64,000 bases of DNA from Bartonella kosoyi (GCF_003606325.2 NZ_CP031843.2:372001-436000), one strand, 5' to 3'; numbered from the stretch's first letter, positions 33,501-45,611 are shown. Notes: a model not told the origin generated them from the sequence alone. Numbers and translations: made by a program.

Positions 33501-36141
33501 GCTTCTTGCATCCGCACGCATGATTCTTGATGCCGAAAATGGCTCTTTATCTGAACAGCTTAAACGGCTTGATGAGAATGATTTTGATTTTTCAATTCGT
33601 AAAAATGATCAGGGACCTCATGATCAATTAGACCTCCCAAAATATAACAAAGGAAGGCAAATTATAACACAAACTGAACAGAATATTCTTGCTTCCATTG
33701 GTCTTGCGAGCCAACAAAAACCATCTTCTCCCCCCACGATTGGAAAAGATCTAAAATATTGGAATGGTTATGGTGGTTTTAATCAGCATAATCATTATAT
33801 CATACGTCTTCATGGACACACCACCACACCGCATCCGTGGATTAACGTCATTGCTCATCATGGATTTGGTTTTCATGTTTCTGCTGAAGGTGCAATTTTT
33901 ACTTGGGCTTACAATAGTCGCGATTATCAATTAACCCCTTGGGCGAATGATCCAACGTCTAACCGGCCAGGCGAAGCACTTTATCTGGTCGATCGCCAGT
34001 CTTTAAAACGTTTCTCACCTGTTTCTGCTGTAGAATGTGATGAAAATGTTATCTATGAGGCTTGTCATGGTTTTGGATTCTCAACTTTTAAATCGACACA
34101 TTCAGAAATTGCATTAGAACTGACCCATATACTCGATCCAGAGAAACCTGTTCGCTTTTCACGTCTTATCCTCACGAATGAAGGGGAAAAACCACGCAGT
34201 TTACGCCTTTATAATTATGTTGAGTGGGTTTTAGGCAATATCCGTACAAAATATGCTCCCTTCATTGTTCCCTCTTATGAGGCTAAAAGAGGGGTACATT
34301 TCATTGAAAATCCTTATCACATTGAAAAATCTCAACAAGTTACATTTTTATCAGCATCTAAAATGCCAACCAGCACCACAACCAATCGCAGCGAATTTAT
34401 TGGTGCAACAGGAACGGTAACACATCCAAACGCAATCCGTAAAGCCAGCGCACTTTCCAATACCATTGAAGCAGGATGTGACCCTTGTTCAGCATTTTCT
34501 TATGATATTGATCTTCAACCAGGGCAAACAAAAGAAATCATCTTTTATCTTGGCAGCGCTGAAAATAGAAAAGAAGCTGAAAAATTACTTAATCAAGTAC
34601 GTGCAAGTGATTTTGAAATTTTGCTCAAAAAACAAAAACACTATTGGAGTGATTTTGTTTCCCCACTTCAAGTAAAAACACCGGACCCCTCTTTCGATAT
34701 TATGGTCAACCATTGGCTTCCCTATCAAATTTATGCATGCCGCATCATGGCGCGCGCTGCCTTTTATCAAGCAAGTGGAGCATTTGGTTTCCGTGACCAG
34801 TTACAAGATAGTTTGTCTTTGTTATTGCTGAAACCACAATTAGCCCATGAACAATTGTTAAACGCAGCTGCGCATCAATTTCTTGAAGGGGATGTGCAAC
34901 ATTGGTGGTTGCCTGATACAAATGCCGGTGTTCGCACACACATTTCTGATGATATCGTTTGGCTTGCTTATGCAACAGCTTTTTATGTCAATACCACTGG
35001 CGATGATGCTTTTCTTGATACGCTCGTTCCTTTTATTGAAGGCGATGTTCTCAAAAGTGGGCAACAGGATGCTTATTTTAAACCCACTCAATCCTCAAAG
35101 GTTGCAACAGTTTATGAACATTGTGCTTTAGCTTTAGATCTTGCCATTAAACGCTGTGGACCTCACGGTTTTCCTCTTATTTTAGGTGGCGATTGGAATG
35201 ATGGCATGAATTTTGTAGGTAGCCAAGGAAAAGGCGAAAGCACTTGGTTAGGATGGTTTCTTGGGAGCACACTAAAAGCATTTATTCCTTTGGCCAAAAA
35301 ACGTGGTGACAACAGCCATATGCAAATATGGAGTACGTACCTTGAACGTTTGAAAAAATCTCTAGAAAAAAATGCTTGGGATGGTGCTTGGTATCGACGT
35401 GGTTATTTTGATGATGGGACGCCTCTTGGCTCTCAAATCAATGATGAATGCCAAATTGATACCATTGCTCAATCTTGGGCTGTCATTTCTCAAATGGCAC
35501 CGCTTGAGCGCCAAAAACAAGCTATGGCTTCAATGCTTGAATATCTCTATGATAAACGAGGAAAACTTCTACGTCTTTTCTGGCCACCTTTTGATAAAAG
35601 TACACTCGAGCCCGGTTATATAAAAGGTTATCCCCCTGGCATTCGAGAAAATGGTGGTCAATACACCCATGGCGCTATTTGGAGCATTTTAGCGCTTGCA
35701 CAAATAGATGAAAGCGATCAAGCTTACCGTTTATTTTCTGCGATTAATCCAATTACCCATGGACAAAATCCTGAAACCTATCGTGTTGAACCTTATGTGA
35801 TGGCCGCAGATATTTATGCTGTTGAACCACGGTGTGGTCAAGGTGGTTGGACATGGTATACAGGTTCAGCTGGGTGGTTTTATCATGCTGCAACACAAGC
35901 TATCCTTGGAATAAAGCGCCAAGGAGATCGATTGTTTTTACATCCACACTTGCCTTCCTTCTGGCCTGAATATGAAGCAAAAATGAAATTTTATGAAGCT
36001 GTTTATATTCTTAAAGTAAAATGGGGATCTGAAAATATATTCAGAGTTAATGGAAAAGAATATGCTCATGTTCAAACAGGAATAAAGTTAGAAAAAACCG
36101 GAAAACATGAAATCATACGCATACTTAAATCCTCAAAATAG
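27565..36141 (+). CDS. ndvB: Cyclic beta-1,2-glucan synthase (NdvB/ChvB/Cgs)
   Basis: 2,858 residues, close to the sizes known for ChvB and Brucella Cgs. An N-terminal soluble region is followed by membrane helices (about 405-460), a GT84 glycosyltransferase domain with LDCDTRL (D624/D626) and RWIRGDWQ (773-780), more membrane helices (about 810-860 and 935-990), a central glycoamylase-like region (about 1280-1570, [14 protein letters not shown]), and two beta-sandwich/GH94 phosphorylase-like modules, the last with GGDWNDGMN (about 2541-2549). It initiates, elongates and cyclises beta-1,2-glucan from UDP-glucose at the inner membrane; the GH94 part sets chain length. Product acts in the periplasm in osmoadaptation and host interaction. 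The export gene ndvA/chvA is not nearby. Confidence 0.96.
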   Translation: MACTIPFIKYFFSQKKRKDHFINSDFPLRAIYKVQEDLYDLGHDIASGKEILLPEYEGVEDFRRRLNENAKLILHAFYTSDFAARNDETIAPSAQWLIDNHYTIDKTIQQLRRNFPKSFIKQLPLSPQKAGIPRIFALTWLYIAHTDSSFSQETLTAMINGFQEVCALTIGELWALPSVMQMLLIENVRRLSVRIEKARQMRHLASQVADKISLVENKTNLNSLFTQYKSFTADPTFSAHLFYRLRSASIDSNVALTWLEKQLESQGSNLESATADEYTRQAADGVTMGNIICALKAIDDVDWTVWFETVSCVDAILRKKSDFSEIDSHSRSIYRQVIEKISRFSSLSELEVAHKSVEMANPIFEDMPHYSSVGWYLVGDGRGIFEKACGYTPPFLIKWARAFYSLKLRVIAIPVSFLTLAFLLAIYTVFQISGMTLWMSLFFTVLALFPAMDAAFSFFNTVVSWFVPSRQLIGYEYKEGIPKHARTMVVVPTLMTSRDDIDAHVHNLEVHYLSNPKGAVHFALITDWVDASLRETQDDLDLFRYAQKGIDKLNARYHRDELPVFFLLHRRRLYNSGEKCWMGWERKRGKLHELNRLLRGDKNTSFYSPDPNLPMDCRFVMTLDCDTRLTPESVTKLVGKLNHPLNHPIFDPQSGKVVKGYSVLQPRIIPSLTTGKKTSIFQRVFSTSRGIDPYVFAVSDTYQDLLGEGTFIGKGLYNIDAFEQALDGKVKENTVLSHDLLEGGYARTALVSSITVIEDYPTAYNIDVMRYHRWIRGDWQLFPYLFCSRQISSVTRWKMQDNLRRSLTPLMWLVAAFAGWALLPLKSAIVWQIFLLLSTFIAPILCVLKTFFSSNIDHSLRGHVQLIWNKTALTGADIFLKTTFLAHSAYFMTDAIIRTLYRMTISRQHLLEWKTSAATKSMSNSLRFYVFTMAPASLIGALALTLPLFFDSFASFIALPFGIAWFFSPFIAWVVSRPSTFQDSLDLSSKDEKILRSIARQTWLYYATFVNAQNNYLPPDNFQEDPEPLVAQRTSPTNIGVYLLSIIAARDFGWIGFEETITRIECTLRSLAKMEKFHGHLYNWYATDTLRPLLPTYVSTVDSGNLAGHLVTLSSALREWAEKPHLLFQSDREGLSDVLAILEETVKEIPDHQPSLRALRHRIEENIARFHHSVRTFVEQENTLSSHISDLSRTAHDIERLIDELDQKIQTLESARALSWVKCLIETCDAHHHDATVHYDPEKLCRKLNRLAIAARQIAFDMKFDFLEQPKRHLLSIGYRVQENKLDENCYDLLASEARLASFFAIAKGDIKLKHWFHLGRLLVPIGWKGALLSWSGSMFEYLMPSLVMHEPLGSLLDQTNRLIIRCQIQYAHTRELPWGISEAAFNARDHLMNYQYAHFGVPSLGLQRGLSRNAVIAPYASFLAAQYVPHKAVTNLKRLRDLGALGTYGYYDSIDFTPSRVKTGEKYAIVRNYYAHHHGMSILALNNVIFQGRMRDRFHRDPVVEATQLLLQERAAHLIPMIHTKAINRMRNKSQALDAAPLRIITNPLLKPRETLLLSHGFYSTMLTANGSGYSRWHDYAITRFIPDTTEDQQGILFFLRNIHSGRWWSVTSEPTRVIEEEAVSIFTDEKAEYTKMVDGIKSTLECLIISEGCGEGRRIQLMNTTNKDCLIEVTSYGELALATMDMDQAHPVFSRMFIETEIAEEGKAIFAKRRKRAPNDPEIYIAHFVSSTTDTLQETEAETDRSLFIGRGRSIHRPAAFDQNAHFSNSQGCVLDPIMSLRCRIKIPAHGKAELIFWTFAAHTKEALHHHMKHYRQPDMFQKELSMAWTRSQVALYQSGTSLKEAIVYQKYATPLIYLDRTWRLPSEILAKTLGKQSDLWPMSISGDNPLCLLRLNNEGNITVLRELLKAHEYWRMRGLIVDLVILNEQAFSYIQNTQRALEWVCESYRYHTQETDVRQHIFTLRRDQMSEQSFKTLLASARMILDAENGSLSEQLKRLDENDFDFSIRKNDQGPHDQLDLPKYNKGRQIITQTEQNILASIGLASQQKPSSPPTIGKDLKYWNGYGGFNQHNHYIIRLHGHTTTPHPWINVIAHHGFGFHVSAEGAIFTWAYNSRDYQLTPWANDPTSNRPGEALYLVDRQSLKRFSPVSAVECDENVIYEACHGFGFSTFKSTHSEIALELTHILDPEKPVRFSRLILTNEGEKPRSLRLYNYVEWVLGNIRTKYAPFIVPSYEAKRGVHFIENPYHIEKSQQVTFLSASKMPTSTTTNRSEFIGATGTVTHPNAIRKASALSNTIEAGCDPCSAFSYDIDLQPGQTKEIIFYLGSAENRKEAEKLLNQVRASDFEILLKKQKHYWSDFVSPLQVKTPDPSFDIMVNHWLPYQIYACRIMARAAFYQASGAFGFRDQLQDSLSLLLLKPQLAHEQLLNAAAHQFLEGDVQHWWLPDTNAGVRTHISDDIVWLAYATAFYVNTTGDDAFLDTLVPFIEGDVLKSGQQDAYFKPTQSSKVATVYEHCALALDLAIKRCGPHGFPLILGGDWNDGMNFVGSQGKGESTWLGWFLGSTLKAFIPLAKKRGDNSHMQIWSTYLERLKKSLEKNAWDGAWYRRGYFDDGTPLGSQINDECQIDTIAQSWAVISQMAPLERQKQAMASMLEYLYDKRGKLLRLFWPPFDKSTLEPGYIKGYPPGIRENGGQYTHGAIWSILALAQIDESDQAYRLFSAINPITHGQNPETYRVEPYVMAADIYAVEPRCGQGGWTWYTGSAGWFYHAATQAILGIKRQGDRLFLHPHLPSFWPEYEAKMKFYEAVYILKVKWGSENIFRVNGKEYAHVQTGIKLEKTGKHEIIRILKSSK

Positions 36142-36266
36142 AAAAACTCAAGGGCTTTTTTATTCTTGCTCAAAATCTTAGAGTTGTTATAGTTCCTCTC
36201 ATTCCTATATGGACCTTGTTGGAGCACAATAATTTTAAATTCTATGAGATTGAAAGAAAGAGGATT

Positions 36267-37571
36267 ATGAATCATCCAGACATCGCAAGGCGTGTTTATA
36301 ATCATACCTGGAAACTTGATCCCATTATTCGTTCACTTCTTGATACGGATTTTTATAAGCTTCTTATGGTACAGATGATTTGGGGGCTTTATCCCACTGT
36401 CAATGTTACTTTTTCCCTCATAAACCGTACAAAAACAATACGTCTTGCCGATGATATTGATGAGAGTGAATTGCGAGCTCAACTTGATCACGCTCTTAGT
36501 CTGCGTTTTACGAAAAAAGAAATGATCTGGCTTGCTGGTAATACATTTTATGGACGCAAACAAATTTTTGAACCGGATTTTCTTCAGTGGCTTGAGAATT
36601 TTCAACTCCCAGAATACGAGCTCGCCCGCAAAGATGGCCAATATATTCTTCATTTTCATGGATCATGGGCTCATAGCTCTATGTGGGAAATTCCAGCCCT
36701 TGCTATCATCAGTGAATTACGTTCACGCGCTGCACTCAAAAAACTAGACCGCTTTGCTCTTGATGTACTTTATGCACGTGCTAAAGCAAAAATGTGGCGT
36801 AAAGTTGAACGCCTTAAAAAATTGCCTGATATTAAAATATCTGACTTTGGGACAAGACGCCGCCATTCTTTTTTATGGCAGCGTTGGTGTGTTGAAGCTT
36901 TAAAAGAAGGCATTGGTGATTCTTTTACAGGAACTTCTAATGTCCTTCTCGCCATGGATACAGATTTAGAGGCTCTTGGAACCAATGCGCATGAATTGCC
37001 TATGGTCATTGCTGCTCTCAGCAACAACGATGATGAATTACGCAGAGCTCCGTATCAAGTTTTGCAAGATTGGAACCGTTATTATGGTGGAAATCTTCTC
37101 ATTGTTTTACCTGATACCTTTGGTACAGAAGCATTTTTATGCGATGCCCCAGATTGGGTAGCAGATTGGACGGGCTTTAGACCGGATAGTGCCCCCCCTA
37201 TAGAAGGTGGAGAACGTATTATTCAATGGTGGAAAGAAAAAGGACAAGATCCACGTGAAAAACTTTTAATTTTTTCTGATGCACTTGATGTCGATACAAT
37301 TGAAAAAGCCTATCATCATTTCCATGGAAAAGTGCGCATGAGTTTTGGATGGGGCACTGATCTTACCAATGACTTTACAGGTTGTGCCCCTCAAGAAATC
37401 GCAACCCTTGATGCTCTTTCCCTTGTTTGTAAGGTGACTCATGCCAATGGTCGACCAGCCGTAAAACTTTCAGATAATCCTGAGAAGACGATCGGTGATT
37501 CAAAAGAAATACAACGTTATCTCAATTTTTTTAGCAATAAACAGCGCGTTTCTAGACCTGTCAAGATGTAG
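36267..37571 (+). CDS. pncB: Nicotinate phosphoribosyltransferase
   Basis: 434 residues. Motifs: [11 protein letters not shown] at the N-terminus, [32 protein letters not shown] (GT-x-AHE carries the family's phospho-accepting histidine) and [11 protein letters not shown]. It converts nicotinate and PRPP to nicotinate mononucleotide in NAD salvage, which can matter to a host-dependent bacterium. The ATG at 36267 follows AAGAGGA and begins the conserved [15 protein letters not shown]; an in-frame start at 36216 is rejected. It lies 125 bp after ndvB. Confidence 0.95.
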   Translation: MNHPDIARRVYNHTWKLDPIIRSLLDTDFYKLLMVQMIWGLYPTVNVTFSLINRTKTIRLADDIDESELRAQLDHALSLRFTKKEMIWLAGNTFYGRKQIFEPDFLQWLENFQLPEYELARKDGQYILHFHGSWAHSSMWEIPALAIISELRSRAALKKLDRFALDVLYARAKAKMWRKVERLKKLPDIKISDFGTRRRHSFLWQRWCVEALKEGIGDSFTGTSNVLLAMDTDLEALGTNAHELPMVIAALSNNDDELRRAPYQVLQDWNRYYGGNLLIVLPDTFGTEAFLCDAPDWVADWTGFRPDSAPPIEGGERIIQWWKEKGQDPREKLLIFSDALDVDTIEKAYHHFHGKVRMSFGWGTDLTNDFTGCAPQEIATLDALSLVCKVTHANGRPAVKLSDNPEKTIGDSKEIQRYLNFFSNKQRVSRPVKM

Positions 37572-38026
37572 TTTTGGTCTCTTTAAACAAATATATTGAC
37601 TCATCCTATTAGTTCTATAAAGCTAACCTTTTTCTTAATCCTTGCAGGTCTGTAAATCGTTCGGTTTCTTGTCGAGCGGATTCCGCCTGGCTTTTCACAT
37701 AGGCAATTTACTTACATAAGGTTCGATAAACAAAAATATGCACGAGGCACTTAAAAAGGCTTAACATGCCAAGAAAGTTTAGCGAAATTTACATGCTTTA
37801 CAAAAATAAAGCCTTTTAATGAATGTAATTTATCATCTTTTACAAAGTAACTTTTTAAGAGCTTTAAGGGGGGTGTACATAATTTTCTTTGCTTTTAAAA
37901 AAGCTTGTTATTTCATATGTATTTTGAATAGGGAGATGTTATATCTAATAAAACTTAAGGGGAAAGATTCTCTCATCATTCTAACAAATAAGTCAAAAAG
38001 AGCATCTCATAAAGTTTTTTATGTCA
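37572..38026. other. Intergenic region between pncB and the DUF454 gene
   Basis: AT-rich 455 bp. A GC-richer patch at 37640-37692 is not a tRNA. On the minus strand a 30-codon open frame (37615-37707) reads like the end of a protein (..SQAESARQETERFTDLQG..) but has no start and no recognised family; it may be a gene remnant. Confidence 0.35.
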
Positions 38027-38413
38027 TTATGAAGATGGACGTGTCACGATATAAACAGCAATCAACAATAATATAACGGCAACGAGTAAAAAAATCCATA
38101 AAGGAGGGTGTACCATCACGAAAAAGGATAATCCCCCCCCTGTCATACTTATTACTGCAAAAATTTTAACAAATGGAGAGATAGCTCTTCTTTCTTCCCA
38201 TTGTTTAAGAGGGGGACCGAAAATACGATGATTATTCAGCCACTGATGAAAACGTGGAGAAGAACGTGTAAAACACCATGAGGCAATCAACAAAAAAGGC
38301 ATCGTCGGCATAATAGGTAATACCACACCGATAATGCCTAATATAACCATTACCCAACCTGCTATATAATAGCAGAGGCGTAAAGGATGTGATATCTTGA
38401 AATATTTCTTCAT
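38027..38413 (-). CDS. DUF454 (YbaN-type) small inner-membrane protein
   Basis: 128 residues with hydrophobic segments at about 12-45 (GWVMVILGIIGVVLPIMPTMPF), 84-100 and 103-122. The N-terminal G-x-x-G-x-x-LP-x-x-P-T-x-P-F pattern and the following SSPRFHQWLNNHRIFGPPL are characteristic of DUF454/YbaN. The function is unknown. It stands alone on the minus strand between pncB and the sit operon, with no overlapping partner. Confidence 0.88.
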   Translation of the reverse strand: MKKYFKISHPLRLCYYIAGWVMVILGIIGVVLPIMPTMPFLLIASWCFTRSSPRFHQWLNNHRIFGPPLKQWEERRAISPFVKIFAVISMTGGGLSFFVMVHPPLWIFLLVAVILLLIAVYIVTRPSS

Positions 38414-38639
38414 TCTCTCGTATTATTTTCCTCCACGTAAAATTTTATACAAAAAATAGTATCTGTTGCACTGTTCATGTATTTGAATGGATAATTCCTC
38501 TCCACCATTTCCCCCCTCCACCATTTCTATGTGTAAGTGTCTTTGACTTTCATAAGTTCCTTCAAGATACTAAATAGCTTTGCAATATGATAATCATTTT
38601 AAATGGTTTCAAGCAATAAGAAGAGATTTTAGAAAAGTA

Positions 38640-38677
38640 AAAAAATAAAAAGGCTGCAGAATAAATCAATGCAGCCT
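38640..38677 (-). terminator. Terminator of the sit operon
   Basis: Perfect 8-bp stem AGGCTGCA/TGCAGCCT around an 11-nt loop; on the minus strand it is followed by a long T-rich tract. It lies about 160 bp past the sitD stop. On the plus strand the tail is weaker. Confidence 0.75.
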
Positions 38678-38835
38678 CTTAATTAAGAATGCAACGCTGG
38701 GGGGGAGAATACGTACTGCATTCATTTGCTAGACATTAGGAGGAAAAATAACCTAGCGACTCAACATCTAATTAAAATAAGCATGAGAAACAATATATAA
38801 AAATGCATGGCTGATATGCATGAATTTTATCACCA

Positions 38836-39741
38836 TCAAGTTTCTTGAACTGTATTTCGACGAAAGAAAATCATCATGAAAATGGCAATAAAAATCAACG
38901 TCAAGATTAACACAATTGTGGAAGCAGAATCAGAGCCGATAAATAGGCTAAGATAAATCCCTAAAAAACCAGAAAAAGCTGCAATAAGTATCGCGATCAT
39001 TAACATAAAAGAAAACCGTTTTGTGACAAGATAGGCAATTGCTCCTGGTGCTATCAGTAAAGAAATAACAAGCACAATTCCAACCGCTTTCAAAGCTGCA
39101 ACAATTGTAAGAGAAATCATCGTGAGAAGGGTATAGTGGAGCAGTGGTATTCGCAATCCCATTGCACGACCTTGTACTGAATCAAAAATATACAGCATAA
39201 AATCGCGCCATTTTGCCCCTAAAATGAAAGTAACAATGGCAGAAATGACCGCTGTCTGCGTAATATCAAGCCAATTAACGCCCAACAGGTTACCAAATAG
39301 AATATGATTTAAATCTAAGCTACTATAGATAGATGTTGCCAAAACAAGCCCTAAACCAAACATCGATGAAAAGACAACACCCATCACTGTATCCTGTTTG
39401 ATACGACTATTGCTTCCCAAAAAGCCTGTTGTAAGAGCACAAACCATACCTGCAACAAAAGCACCGCAAGTAATCAAAGTCATTGTAATATTTTCTGGAC
39501 GCATATGCTGGAACCAAGCAAATGGCAAAGAAGCTAAAAAAGCTATCACCCACGGTGTTGTCATATAACCAACAACAACACCTGGAAAAACGGCATGGGA
39601 AATGGCATCGCCTAACAGGGCCCATCCTTTCAAAATAAGAAAACAAGAAAGCATCGCCATTGGAATAGAAAGGATCATAACAATAAGCATGCCTTTCAGC
39701 ATAAAAGAAAATTGAAAAGGAAGGAGCAATTGATCAATCAT
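38836..39741 (-). CDS. sitD: Metal ABC transporter permease, second subunit (SitD/YfeD type)
   Basis: 301 residues of the ABC-3 permease family with about eight to nine membrane helices; the conserved SxxGDAISHAVFPG motif appears as WALLGDAISHAVFPGVVVGY near residues 40-59. It pairs with SitC to form the channel for Mn2+/Fe2+. Its ATG overlaps the sitC stop by 4 bp (ATGA), so the two are translationally coupled. It is the last gene of the operon and is followed by a terminator. Confidence 0.93.
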   Translation of the reverse strand: MIDQLLLPFQFSFMLKGMLIVMILSIPMAMLSCFLILKGWALLGDAISHAVFPGVVVGYMTTPWVIAFLASLPFAWFQHMRPENITMTLITCGAFVAGMVCALTTGFLGSNSRIKQDTVMGVVFSSMFGLGLVLATSIYSSLDLNHILFGNLLGVNWLDITQTAVISAIVTFILGAKWRDFMLYIFDSVQGRAMGLRIPLLHYTLLTMISLTIVAALKAVGIVLVISLLIAPGAIAYLVTKRFSFMLMIAILIAAFSGFLGIYLSLFIGSDSASTIVLILTLIFIAIFMMIFFRRNTVQET

Positions 39742-40604
39742 GATAACATCAGACCTTTTTTTGCTGCATTTATCCGTAAACGCGCAGCAATATACCCGTG
39801 TTTAGGAGCAAAAATAAAAGCTAACATAAATAAGAATGCTTGAAAAAGCACGACAACACCGCCCGTTTGTGCATTCAAAAAATAGCTCACATAAACACCT
39901 AATACGCTTGTGAATGTCCCAATTATAACTGCAATAACCAAGATATTCACAAAACGATCACTTAAAAGATAAGCGGTTGCCCCAGGCGTGACTACCAAAC
40001 AAATAACCAAAAATGCGCCAACCGTTTGCATAGCAGCAACAGTACAAGCAGCCAGCAGTGTAAAAAAGAGAATCTTTAAAAACTTTACATTCAATCCAAT
40101 GGCACGTGCGTGTGTTTCATCAAATAAAGAAACAAGAAGATCTTTCCATTTCAAAAGCAATATGGACAAAGAGAAAAAACCAATAAAAGCTAATTGTATA
40201 ATATCTGATGAACTTACGGCTAAAATATTTCCTAAAACAATTGTATCAATATTAACAGCCATTGGTTTTAATGATTTGAGAAATAATCCAAAAGCAAAAA
40301 AAGAAGAAAAAATGAGACCAATAATGGTATCTTCTTTCAGTTTTGTCCGTTGATTAAAAAACAGCATTGCTGCTGCAGCAAGACCACCAGAAAAAAAAGC
40401 GCCAAGTGAAAAAGGTAATCCTAAAAGGTAAGCTCCTGCGACACCAGGAACAATCGAATGGGATAGCGCATCCCCAATTAATGACCAACCTTTTAACATC
40501 AAAAAAGCCGAAAGGAAGGCACAAACGCAGCCCACTAATCCAGAAACCCACATTGCATTTATCATATATTGATAGCTCAGTGGTTCAAGCAAAACAGCAA
40601 TCAT
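39738..40604 (-). CDS. sitC: Metal ABC transporter permease, first subunit (SitC/YfeC type)
   Basis: 288 residues, ABC-3 family, with [23 protein letters not shown] near residues 40-62 and a conserved charged loop ([20 protein letters not shown]) thought to contact the ATPase. It overlaps both the ATPase gene upstream and sitD downstream by 4 bp. Its resemblance to SitD shows an old duplication within the operon. Confidence 0.93.
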   Translation of the reverse strand: MIAVLLEPLSYQYMINAMWVSGLVGCVCAFLSAFLMLKGWSLIGDALSHSIVPGVAGAYLLGLPFSLGAFFSGGLAAAAMLFFNQRTKLKEDTIIGLIFSSFFAFGLFLKSLKPMAVNIDTIVLGNILAVSSSDIIQLAFIGFFSLSILLLKWKDLLVSLFDETHARAIGLNVKFLKILFFTLLAACTVAAMQTVGAFLVICLVVTPGATAYLLSDRFVNILVIAVIIGTFTSVLGVYVSYFLNAQTGGVVVLFQAFLFMLAFIFAPKHGYIAARLRINAAKKGLMLS

Positions 40605-41431
40605 GCAACGTGCTCCACTTTTTCAATATTTTCACAAACTGCAGACTGTTTTCTTCCCATGAAAACATTATTTTTTTTAGTGCCTTGAAGATCGAAAATA
40701 TGGTGGTGCAAAGATCCTCCAAAAGTTTTCTCCAGATTTTCCTTTGTGAAGATTTTTTCTGTTAACCCAGAAGCTAAAACAGTTCCTTTTATTAAAACCG
40801 TATGATCACAAAATTCCGGAACAGAGCCTAAATTATGGGTAGAGACCAAGATTACGGCTCCTTCTTTACGAAGATCTTGTAACAAAGCAATGATTTTATC
40901 TTCTGTTGTAACATCAACCCCTGTAAACGGTTCATCTAATAAAATAGCTTTTGCTTTTTGTGCCAGAGCACGCGCTAGAAAAACGCGCTTTTTCTGTCCA
41001 CCAGAAAGTTCTCCAATCTGGCGCTTGGCAAAAGGCAACATATCGACGCGTTCTAAGGCAACACGAACAGCTTCATAATCTCGTGTTCTGGCATAGCGAA
41101 AGAAATTCATATGACCATAGCGCCCCATCAAGACAACATCTTCAACCAGAACAGGAAAATTCCAATCCACATCTTCACTTTGAGGAACATAAGCAATAAG
41201 GTTTTTTTTCAAAGCGACATCAACAGACAAATCAAACATGCGAATTTTTCCCTTTGAGGGGCGTACAAATCCCATAATTGCTTTAAATAATGTTGATTTA
41301 CCAGAGCCATTGACACCAACCAATGCTGTAATAGATCCCTTTGGACTTTCAAAATTTACTTCGCGTAAAGCTGTATGTCCATTACGATAAGTTACCGTTA
41401 CCCCTTGGGCAAATATTCCACATCCCGTCAT
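40601..41431 (-). CDS. sitB: Metal ABC transporter ATP-binding protein (SitB/YfeB type)
   Basis: 276 residues. Walker [11 protein letters not shown]-loop [13 protein letters not shown], signature [15 protein letters not shown], Walker [10 protein letters not shown] and the switch histidine in STHNLG. The Q-loop sequence [10 protein letters not shown] is typical of manganese/zinc importers of this family. It powers uptake through SitC and SitD. It overlaps sitA and sitC by 4 bp each. Confidence 0.95.
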   Translation of the reverse strand: MTGCGIFAQGVTVTYRNGHTALREVNFESPKGSITALVGVNGSGKSTLFKAIMGFVRPSKGKIRMFDLSVDVALKKNLIAYVPQSEDVDWNFPVLVEDVVLMGRYGHMNFFRYARTRDYEAVRVALERVDMLPFAKRQIGELSGGQKKRVFLARALAQKAKAILLDEPFTGVDVTTEDKIIALLQDLRKEGAVILVSTHNLGSVPEFCDHTVLIKGTVLASGLTEKIFTKENLEKTFGGSLHHHIFDLQGTKKNNVFMGRKQSAVCENIEKVEHVA

Positions 41432-42336
41432 TGGCTTTTTACTCCCTCTAATAAGGCTTTGCTAATACGTCCACTCGTGACGCGTAATAAATCAATATAA
41501 GTGGGGACCTCACCATTTTTCTCACTGAGAGAATCAACATAGAGAACACCACCGTATTTAGCTCCTGTTTCTCTTGCGACTTGTTTTGCAGGGGCTGGAG
41601 AAATTGTGCTCTCAGAAAAAACGGCATGAATATTGTATTTTCGAACCATATCAATAACATGCTTAACTTGCTGCGGGGTTCCTTGCTGATCCGCATTAAT
41701 GGGCCATAAATAAAGTTCTTTTAGATCAAAATCACGTGCTAAATAGCTAAATGCACCCTCGCTGGTTACAAGCCAACGTTTATCTTGAGGAACTGCTGCC
41801 AATTCAGTTCTAATTGGATCAATGGTGGCGCGAATCTTCTGCTTATAAATTTCAGCATTTTCTTTATAAATAGCAGCATGTTCAGGATCGTACTTTACAA
41901 AAGCATCACGAATATTATCAACGTAAATTAGAGCAGAGGTCGGTGACATCCATGCATGAGGATTCGGTTTGCCACTAAAGGGGCCCTCACCAATTGTAAT
42001 GGGTACAACGCCTTTTGAAACAACGACACTTGGAACATCCTTGATATTTTGAAAAAACTTTTCAAACCAAAGTTCTAACTCTAACCCATTCCATAGGATA
42101 AGATTTGCGCCTTGTGCACGCATGAGATCACGAGGGGTGGGTTGATATTCGTGAATTTCAGCACCTGGTTTCGTGATTGATTCAACATCAGCAGTATCAC
42201 CCGCTACATTTCGTGCCATATCGGCAATAATGGTGAATGTTGTAACAGCTTTAAATTTACTAGCACATACCGCTAAATCGGGAGTAAAAAAGATAAGACT
42301 TCCCAGAATTAGAGTAAAAATTTTCTTTATATTCAT
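41428..42336 (-). CDS. sitA: Periplasmic Mn/Fe-binding protein of the ABC importer (SitA/YfeA type)
   Basis: 302 residues from the ATG at 42336, chosen because it begins a clean signal peptide ([25 protein letters not shown]). Family (cluster A-I) ligand sites are visible: [19 protein letters not shown], the [13 protein letters not shown] segment and [15 protein letters not shown]. It binds the metal in the periplasm and hands it to SitC/SitD. A GTG 42 nt upstream would place a charged tail ahead of the signal and is rejected. Overlaps sitB by 4 bp. In Bartonella relatives such loci help survival where iron and manganese are withheld by the host; specificity here is inferred. Confidence 0.94.
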   Translation of the reverse strand: MNIKKIFTLILGSLIFFTPDLAVCASKFKAVTTFTIIADMARNVAGDTADVESITKPGAEIHEYQPTPRDLMRAQGANLILWNGLELELWFEKFFQNIKDVPSVVVSKGVVPITIGEGPFSGKPNPHAWMSPTSALIYVDNIRDAFVKYDPEHAAIYKENAEIYKQKIRATIDPIRTELAAVPQDKRWLVTSEGAFSYLARDFDLKELYLWPINADQQGTPQQVKHVIDMVRKYNIHAVFSESTISPAPAKQVARETGAKYGGVLYVDSLSEKNGEVPTYIDLLRVTSGRISKALLEGVKSQ

Positions 42337-42354
42337 TAATTTTCTCTTTGTTTT

Positions 42355-42412
42355 ATTGCGAATGATTTGCATTATCACTTAGCAATAACAGTTATCTTTT
42401 GCATTTGCAATG
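42355..42412 (-). promoter_or_regulatory. Candidate Fur/Mur-type operator region of sitABCD
   Basis: Two AT-rich blocks with TTGCA/TGCAA half sites lie just upstream of sitA: ATTGCGAATGATTTGCATTA at 42355-42374, and TTGCATTTGCAA at 42399-42410, which is a near palindrome. Alphaproteobacterial sit operons are usually repressed by the Fur-family regulator Mur (Mn) or by iron regulators, and their boxes look similar. Pattern match only. Confidence 0.4.
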
Positions 42413-43103
42413 AAGGATTTTTACAAAAATTAACTTTTCAAGCCCTTTAAAAACAATTCTTTCTCATCTTAAAAATTCATCTTGAAAAAACGGATGATTT
42501 TAAGAAAAAATTGCTTTGTTGTTTTGCAAAGCATTTAACTAAAAAGCTAAGACATCTTTCTCATTCGTTGCTGGTACACTTGTGTTTTATGGCACTTTTT
42601 ATCTCATAAAGCCTGTGACTTTTCTGTTGCTGTTGAATCAACAGCTCATTCCAATGATAACACATCTCTCATAAAAAACAGAACGCTCAAAACAGAGACT
42701 TATTATGTTATTCATGCGAATTTTTTTACAAAACACCTTATATTTATTTTACGGGCTTGAGCTGTAAGGTACAGATCCCAAAGGGGCAGAGCTTCATCAT
42801 TGGTTTTACAAAATGCGGTATCATTATTTTATTTTTTCAATACCATTGTTGCACGATTAATTCCTCATATTGAGACAGAGTTTGGCATTTGAGAGCCTGT
42901 GTAAGAAGCATTTTTATTTCTTTATTTATAGTTTCTAAACAACTGCTCCACTTTCAGGTAGGAAAATAAAAGATTTTGATTCATTCGAAGAGGATTTGAA
43001 ATGATAAGTCTCATAATATTGGGGATTCTCATTTAAGATAAAAATTATCAATGAATGAATTATCGTAAAGCTGTCTTTCAAAAAATTCCATAGACTGCGA
43101 ACC
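42413..43103. other. Intergenic region between sitA and pheT
   Basis: Nothing intact. A perfect palindrome with 8-bp arms, GCTGTTGAATCAACAGC, lies at 42629-42645. A plus-strand frame at about 42770-42892 reads like a membrane-protein fragment (..QNAVSLFYFFNTIVARLI..) up to a TGA, without a start or family match. Confidence 0.35.
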
Positions 43104-43138
43104 TTTAAAAAATAAAGGAGCACTCATAAAATGCTCCT
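43104..43138 (-). terminator. Rho-independent terminator after pheT
   Basis: On the minus strand, AGGAGCA (43138-43132) pairs with TGCTCCT (43122-43116) across a 9-nt loop and is followed by a T-rich tail. Confidence 0.85.
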
Positions 43139-43165
43139 GTTTTTATAAAAGTCATTTGAAAATAC

Positions 43166-45580
43166 TCAATGACGAAGACAAGCACCTGTCGTTTTAGCGA
43201 CATTTTCTATGACTTTTGCAGCAATTTCTTCTAGGTCTTTATCTGTCAAAGTGCGTTCAATCGGTTGAATAACAATTTCAATGGCAACAGATTTTTTATC
43301 TTCACCAAGGCTCTGATCTTCAAAAAGATCAAAAACCTGTACGGAATGAATAAGTTTTTTATCGGCTCCCTGAGCAGCACGAACAATAAAAGAAGAAGCA
43401 ACCGTTTTGTCAACGATAAATGCAAAATCACGCCGCACCATTTGAAACGGTGATAATTTCAAAGGAGGACGGCTTTTCGTTGTTTTTTTCTTTGATTCTG
43501 GAATTTGATCTAGAAAAATTTCAAAGCCGCATAAAGGACCACTGATATCTAATTTTTCTAAGGTCGCTGGATGAAGAACACCGAAAAAACCAAGAATAAT
43601 TTTTGATCCAAGCTTTATGACTCCTGAACGACCTGGATGATACCAATCAGGGGCGCCAACTTCAATCTGTACTTTCCCAACATCTATATCGCATGCCTCT
43701 AAAACGGCTAACGCATCTGCTTTGGCATCAAAAACATCAACGGCTGTTGCATTTCCATTCCAAAAACGCCCAGCGCCTTCAAATTGCTCTGTGCCACGAC
43801 GAATTCCACTCACAACACGTCGCTGTTTATCAGGGGTATCGCCTTCATAAATGCTGGAAATTTCAAACAAAGCAAGATCAGAAAAACCACGATCAGCATT
43901 TCTCTGCGCTGCCATAAGCAAACCAGGTAAAAGAGAAGGCCGCATCACTGACATATCAGCGGCAATAGGATTGACCAATTTAAGCTCTTTTTGACCTCCT
44001 CCAAAAGAAAGAGCCTGATTTTCAGAGATAAAAGACCACGTTACCGCTTCTTTCATACCGCGATGTGCTAGAGACAAACGGGCAGCGCGTGAACGAATTT
44101 GCGCGCATGTTAAAACGTGATCTTTTCCTTTTGTAAAGTTTTCCAAAGGAACAGGCTGAATTTTATCTAACCCATAAATCCTCATAACTTCTTCCACCAA
44201 ATCGGCTTTTCCCATAATATCAGGGCGCCATGATGGTACTTTTACTGTAACAATATTTCCTTTTCCCTCAACGCAAAATCCAAGTTTCGTTAAAATAGAA
44301 ATGACTTTTGCAGGCTCTATGTCCAAATGTGTCAAACGTTTAATTTCAGAAAAAGGAAAAGCGATCTGTTTGGTTTCTTGTTGCTGATAGCCAACAATTT
44401 TCGCCTTGGATACTTCACCGCCACAAAGACGTAAGACCAATTCTGTTGCAATCTCAAGCCCTGTTTCCATAAAAGCCGGATCAACACCTCGTTCAAACCG
44501 ATAACGTGCATCACTGATAAGACCTAATGTTCGCCCTGTTTGTGCGATGCTTTGCGCATCCCAAAGCGCTGATTCAATAATAACGCGCCGTGTTGTTTCA
44601 TCACAACTCGTTCTTTCACCCCCCATAATACCGGCAATGGAAACAACACCTTCTTCATCTGCAATGACACAATCCTGAACACTCAAATGATAGATTTTTC
44701 CATTAAGTGCTTGAAGTTGTTCTCCTTCATACGCACAACGAACATACAAATTCCCTTTAATTTTGTCAGCATCAAAAACATGGAGCGGACGACCAAGGTC
44801 AAAACAGATGTAATTGGTCATGTCAACAAGCGCATTAATCGGTCTTAAACCAATTGCATTCAAACGTTGTTGCATCCACTGTGGTGATGGACCATTTTGA
44901 ACATTACGCACTTCACGCCAAGCAAAACCTAAGCATAACGATGAAGCTTGTGAAAAATCGAATGAAACATCGAGGGAGGTATCAGAAGAAGCTGCAAATT
45001 TTAGTAAAGACAATTCTTTTAATTGCCCGATCCCAGCAGCCGCAAGATCACGGGCAATGCCACGAACACCTGTGCAATCAGAGCGATTGGGAGTCAAACC
45101 AATATCAATGATGGGATCATCTAGACCAGCATAAGCTGCAAATGCCCCCCCAATAGGTGCATCTTCTGGAAGTTCGATAATGCCATCGTGCTCATTTGAT
45201 AATTCAAGCTCTGCCGATGAACACATCATCCCAAAACTTTCAACACCACGGATTTTTCCTACAGATAATGTCACATCAAGTCCTGGAACATAAGTGCCTG
45301 GTTGTGCAAGGACACCAACAAGTCCAGCACGTGCATTTGGTGCTCCACAGATAACTTGAACAGGTATGCCAGAGCCTGTATCCACGGATAAAATCTGGAG
45401 TTTATCTGCATCAGGATGTTTTACTGCTGTTAAAACTTTTGCAATCACAAAATCTTTTAAAGAAGAGCGATCATCAACGTGATCAACCTCAAGACCGATC
45501 GCTGTTAGTTTCTCGCAAATATCATCCAAAGATGCATCTGTCTCTAAGTGATCTTTTAACCACGACAAAGTAAATTTCAT
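43166..45580 (-). CDS. pheT: Phenylalanyl-tRNA synthetase beta subunit
   Basis: 804 residues: N-terminal EMAP-II-like tRNA-binding domain (about 40-150, with [11 protein letters not shown]), B3/B4 editing domain (about 210-390), B5 (about 405-475), the catalytic-like core, and the C-terminal FDX-ACB anticodon-binding domain ([15 protein letters not shown] onward). It pairs with PheS in an alpha2beta2 enzyme that charges tRNA-Phe and edits mischarged Tyr. GAGG precedes the ATG. It lies 31 nt after pheS and ends at a terminator. Confidence 0.97.
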   Translation of the reverse strand: MKFTLSWLKDHLETDASLDDICEKLTAIGLEVDHVDDRSSLKDFVIAKVLTAVKHPDADKLQILSVDTGSGIPVQVICGAPNARAGLVGVLAQPGTYVPGLDVTLSVGKIRGVESFGMMCSSAELELSNEHDGIIELPEDAPIGGAFAAYAGLDDPIIDIGLTPNRSDCTGVRGIARDLAAAGIGQLKELSLLKFAASSDTSLDVSFDFSQASSLCLGFAWREVRNVQNGPSPQWMQQRLNAIGLRPINALVDMTNYICFDLGRPLHVFDADKIKGNLYVRCAYEGEQLQALNGKIYHLSVQDCVIADEEGVVSIAGIMGGERTSCDETTRRVIIESALWDAQSIAQTGRTLGLISDARYRFERGVDPAFMETGLEIATELVLRLCGGEVSKAKIVGYQQQETKQIAFPFSEIKRLTHLDIEPAKVISILTKLGFCVEGKGNIVTVKVPSWRPDIMGKADLVEEVMRIYGLDKIQPVPLENFTKGKDHVLTCAQIRSRAARLSLAHRGMKEAVTWSFISENQALSFGGGQKELKLVNPIAADMSVMRPSLLPGLLMAAQRNADRGFSDLALFEISSIYEGDTPDKQRRVVSGIRRGTEQFEGAGRFWNGNATAVDVFDAKADALAVLEACDIDVGKVQIEVGAPDWYHPGRSGVIKLGSKIILGFFGVLHPATLEKLDISGPLCGFEIFLDQIPESKKKTTKSRPPLKLSPFQMVRRDFAFIVDKTVASSFIVRAAQGADKKLIHSVQVFDLFEDQSLGEDKKSVAIEIVIQPIERTLTDKDLEEIAAKVIENVAKTTGACLRH

Positions 45581-45611
45581 TTTAAAACCTCACATGAAAG
45601 CGATGATAAGA

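Noticed and set aside
37640..37692. GC-richer patch after pncB considered as a tRNA or small RNA
   Set aside because: No cloverleaf or conserved T-arm could be built; only a short GCGGA/TCCGC palindrome.
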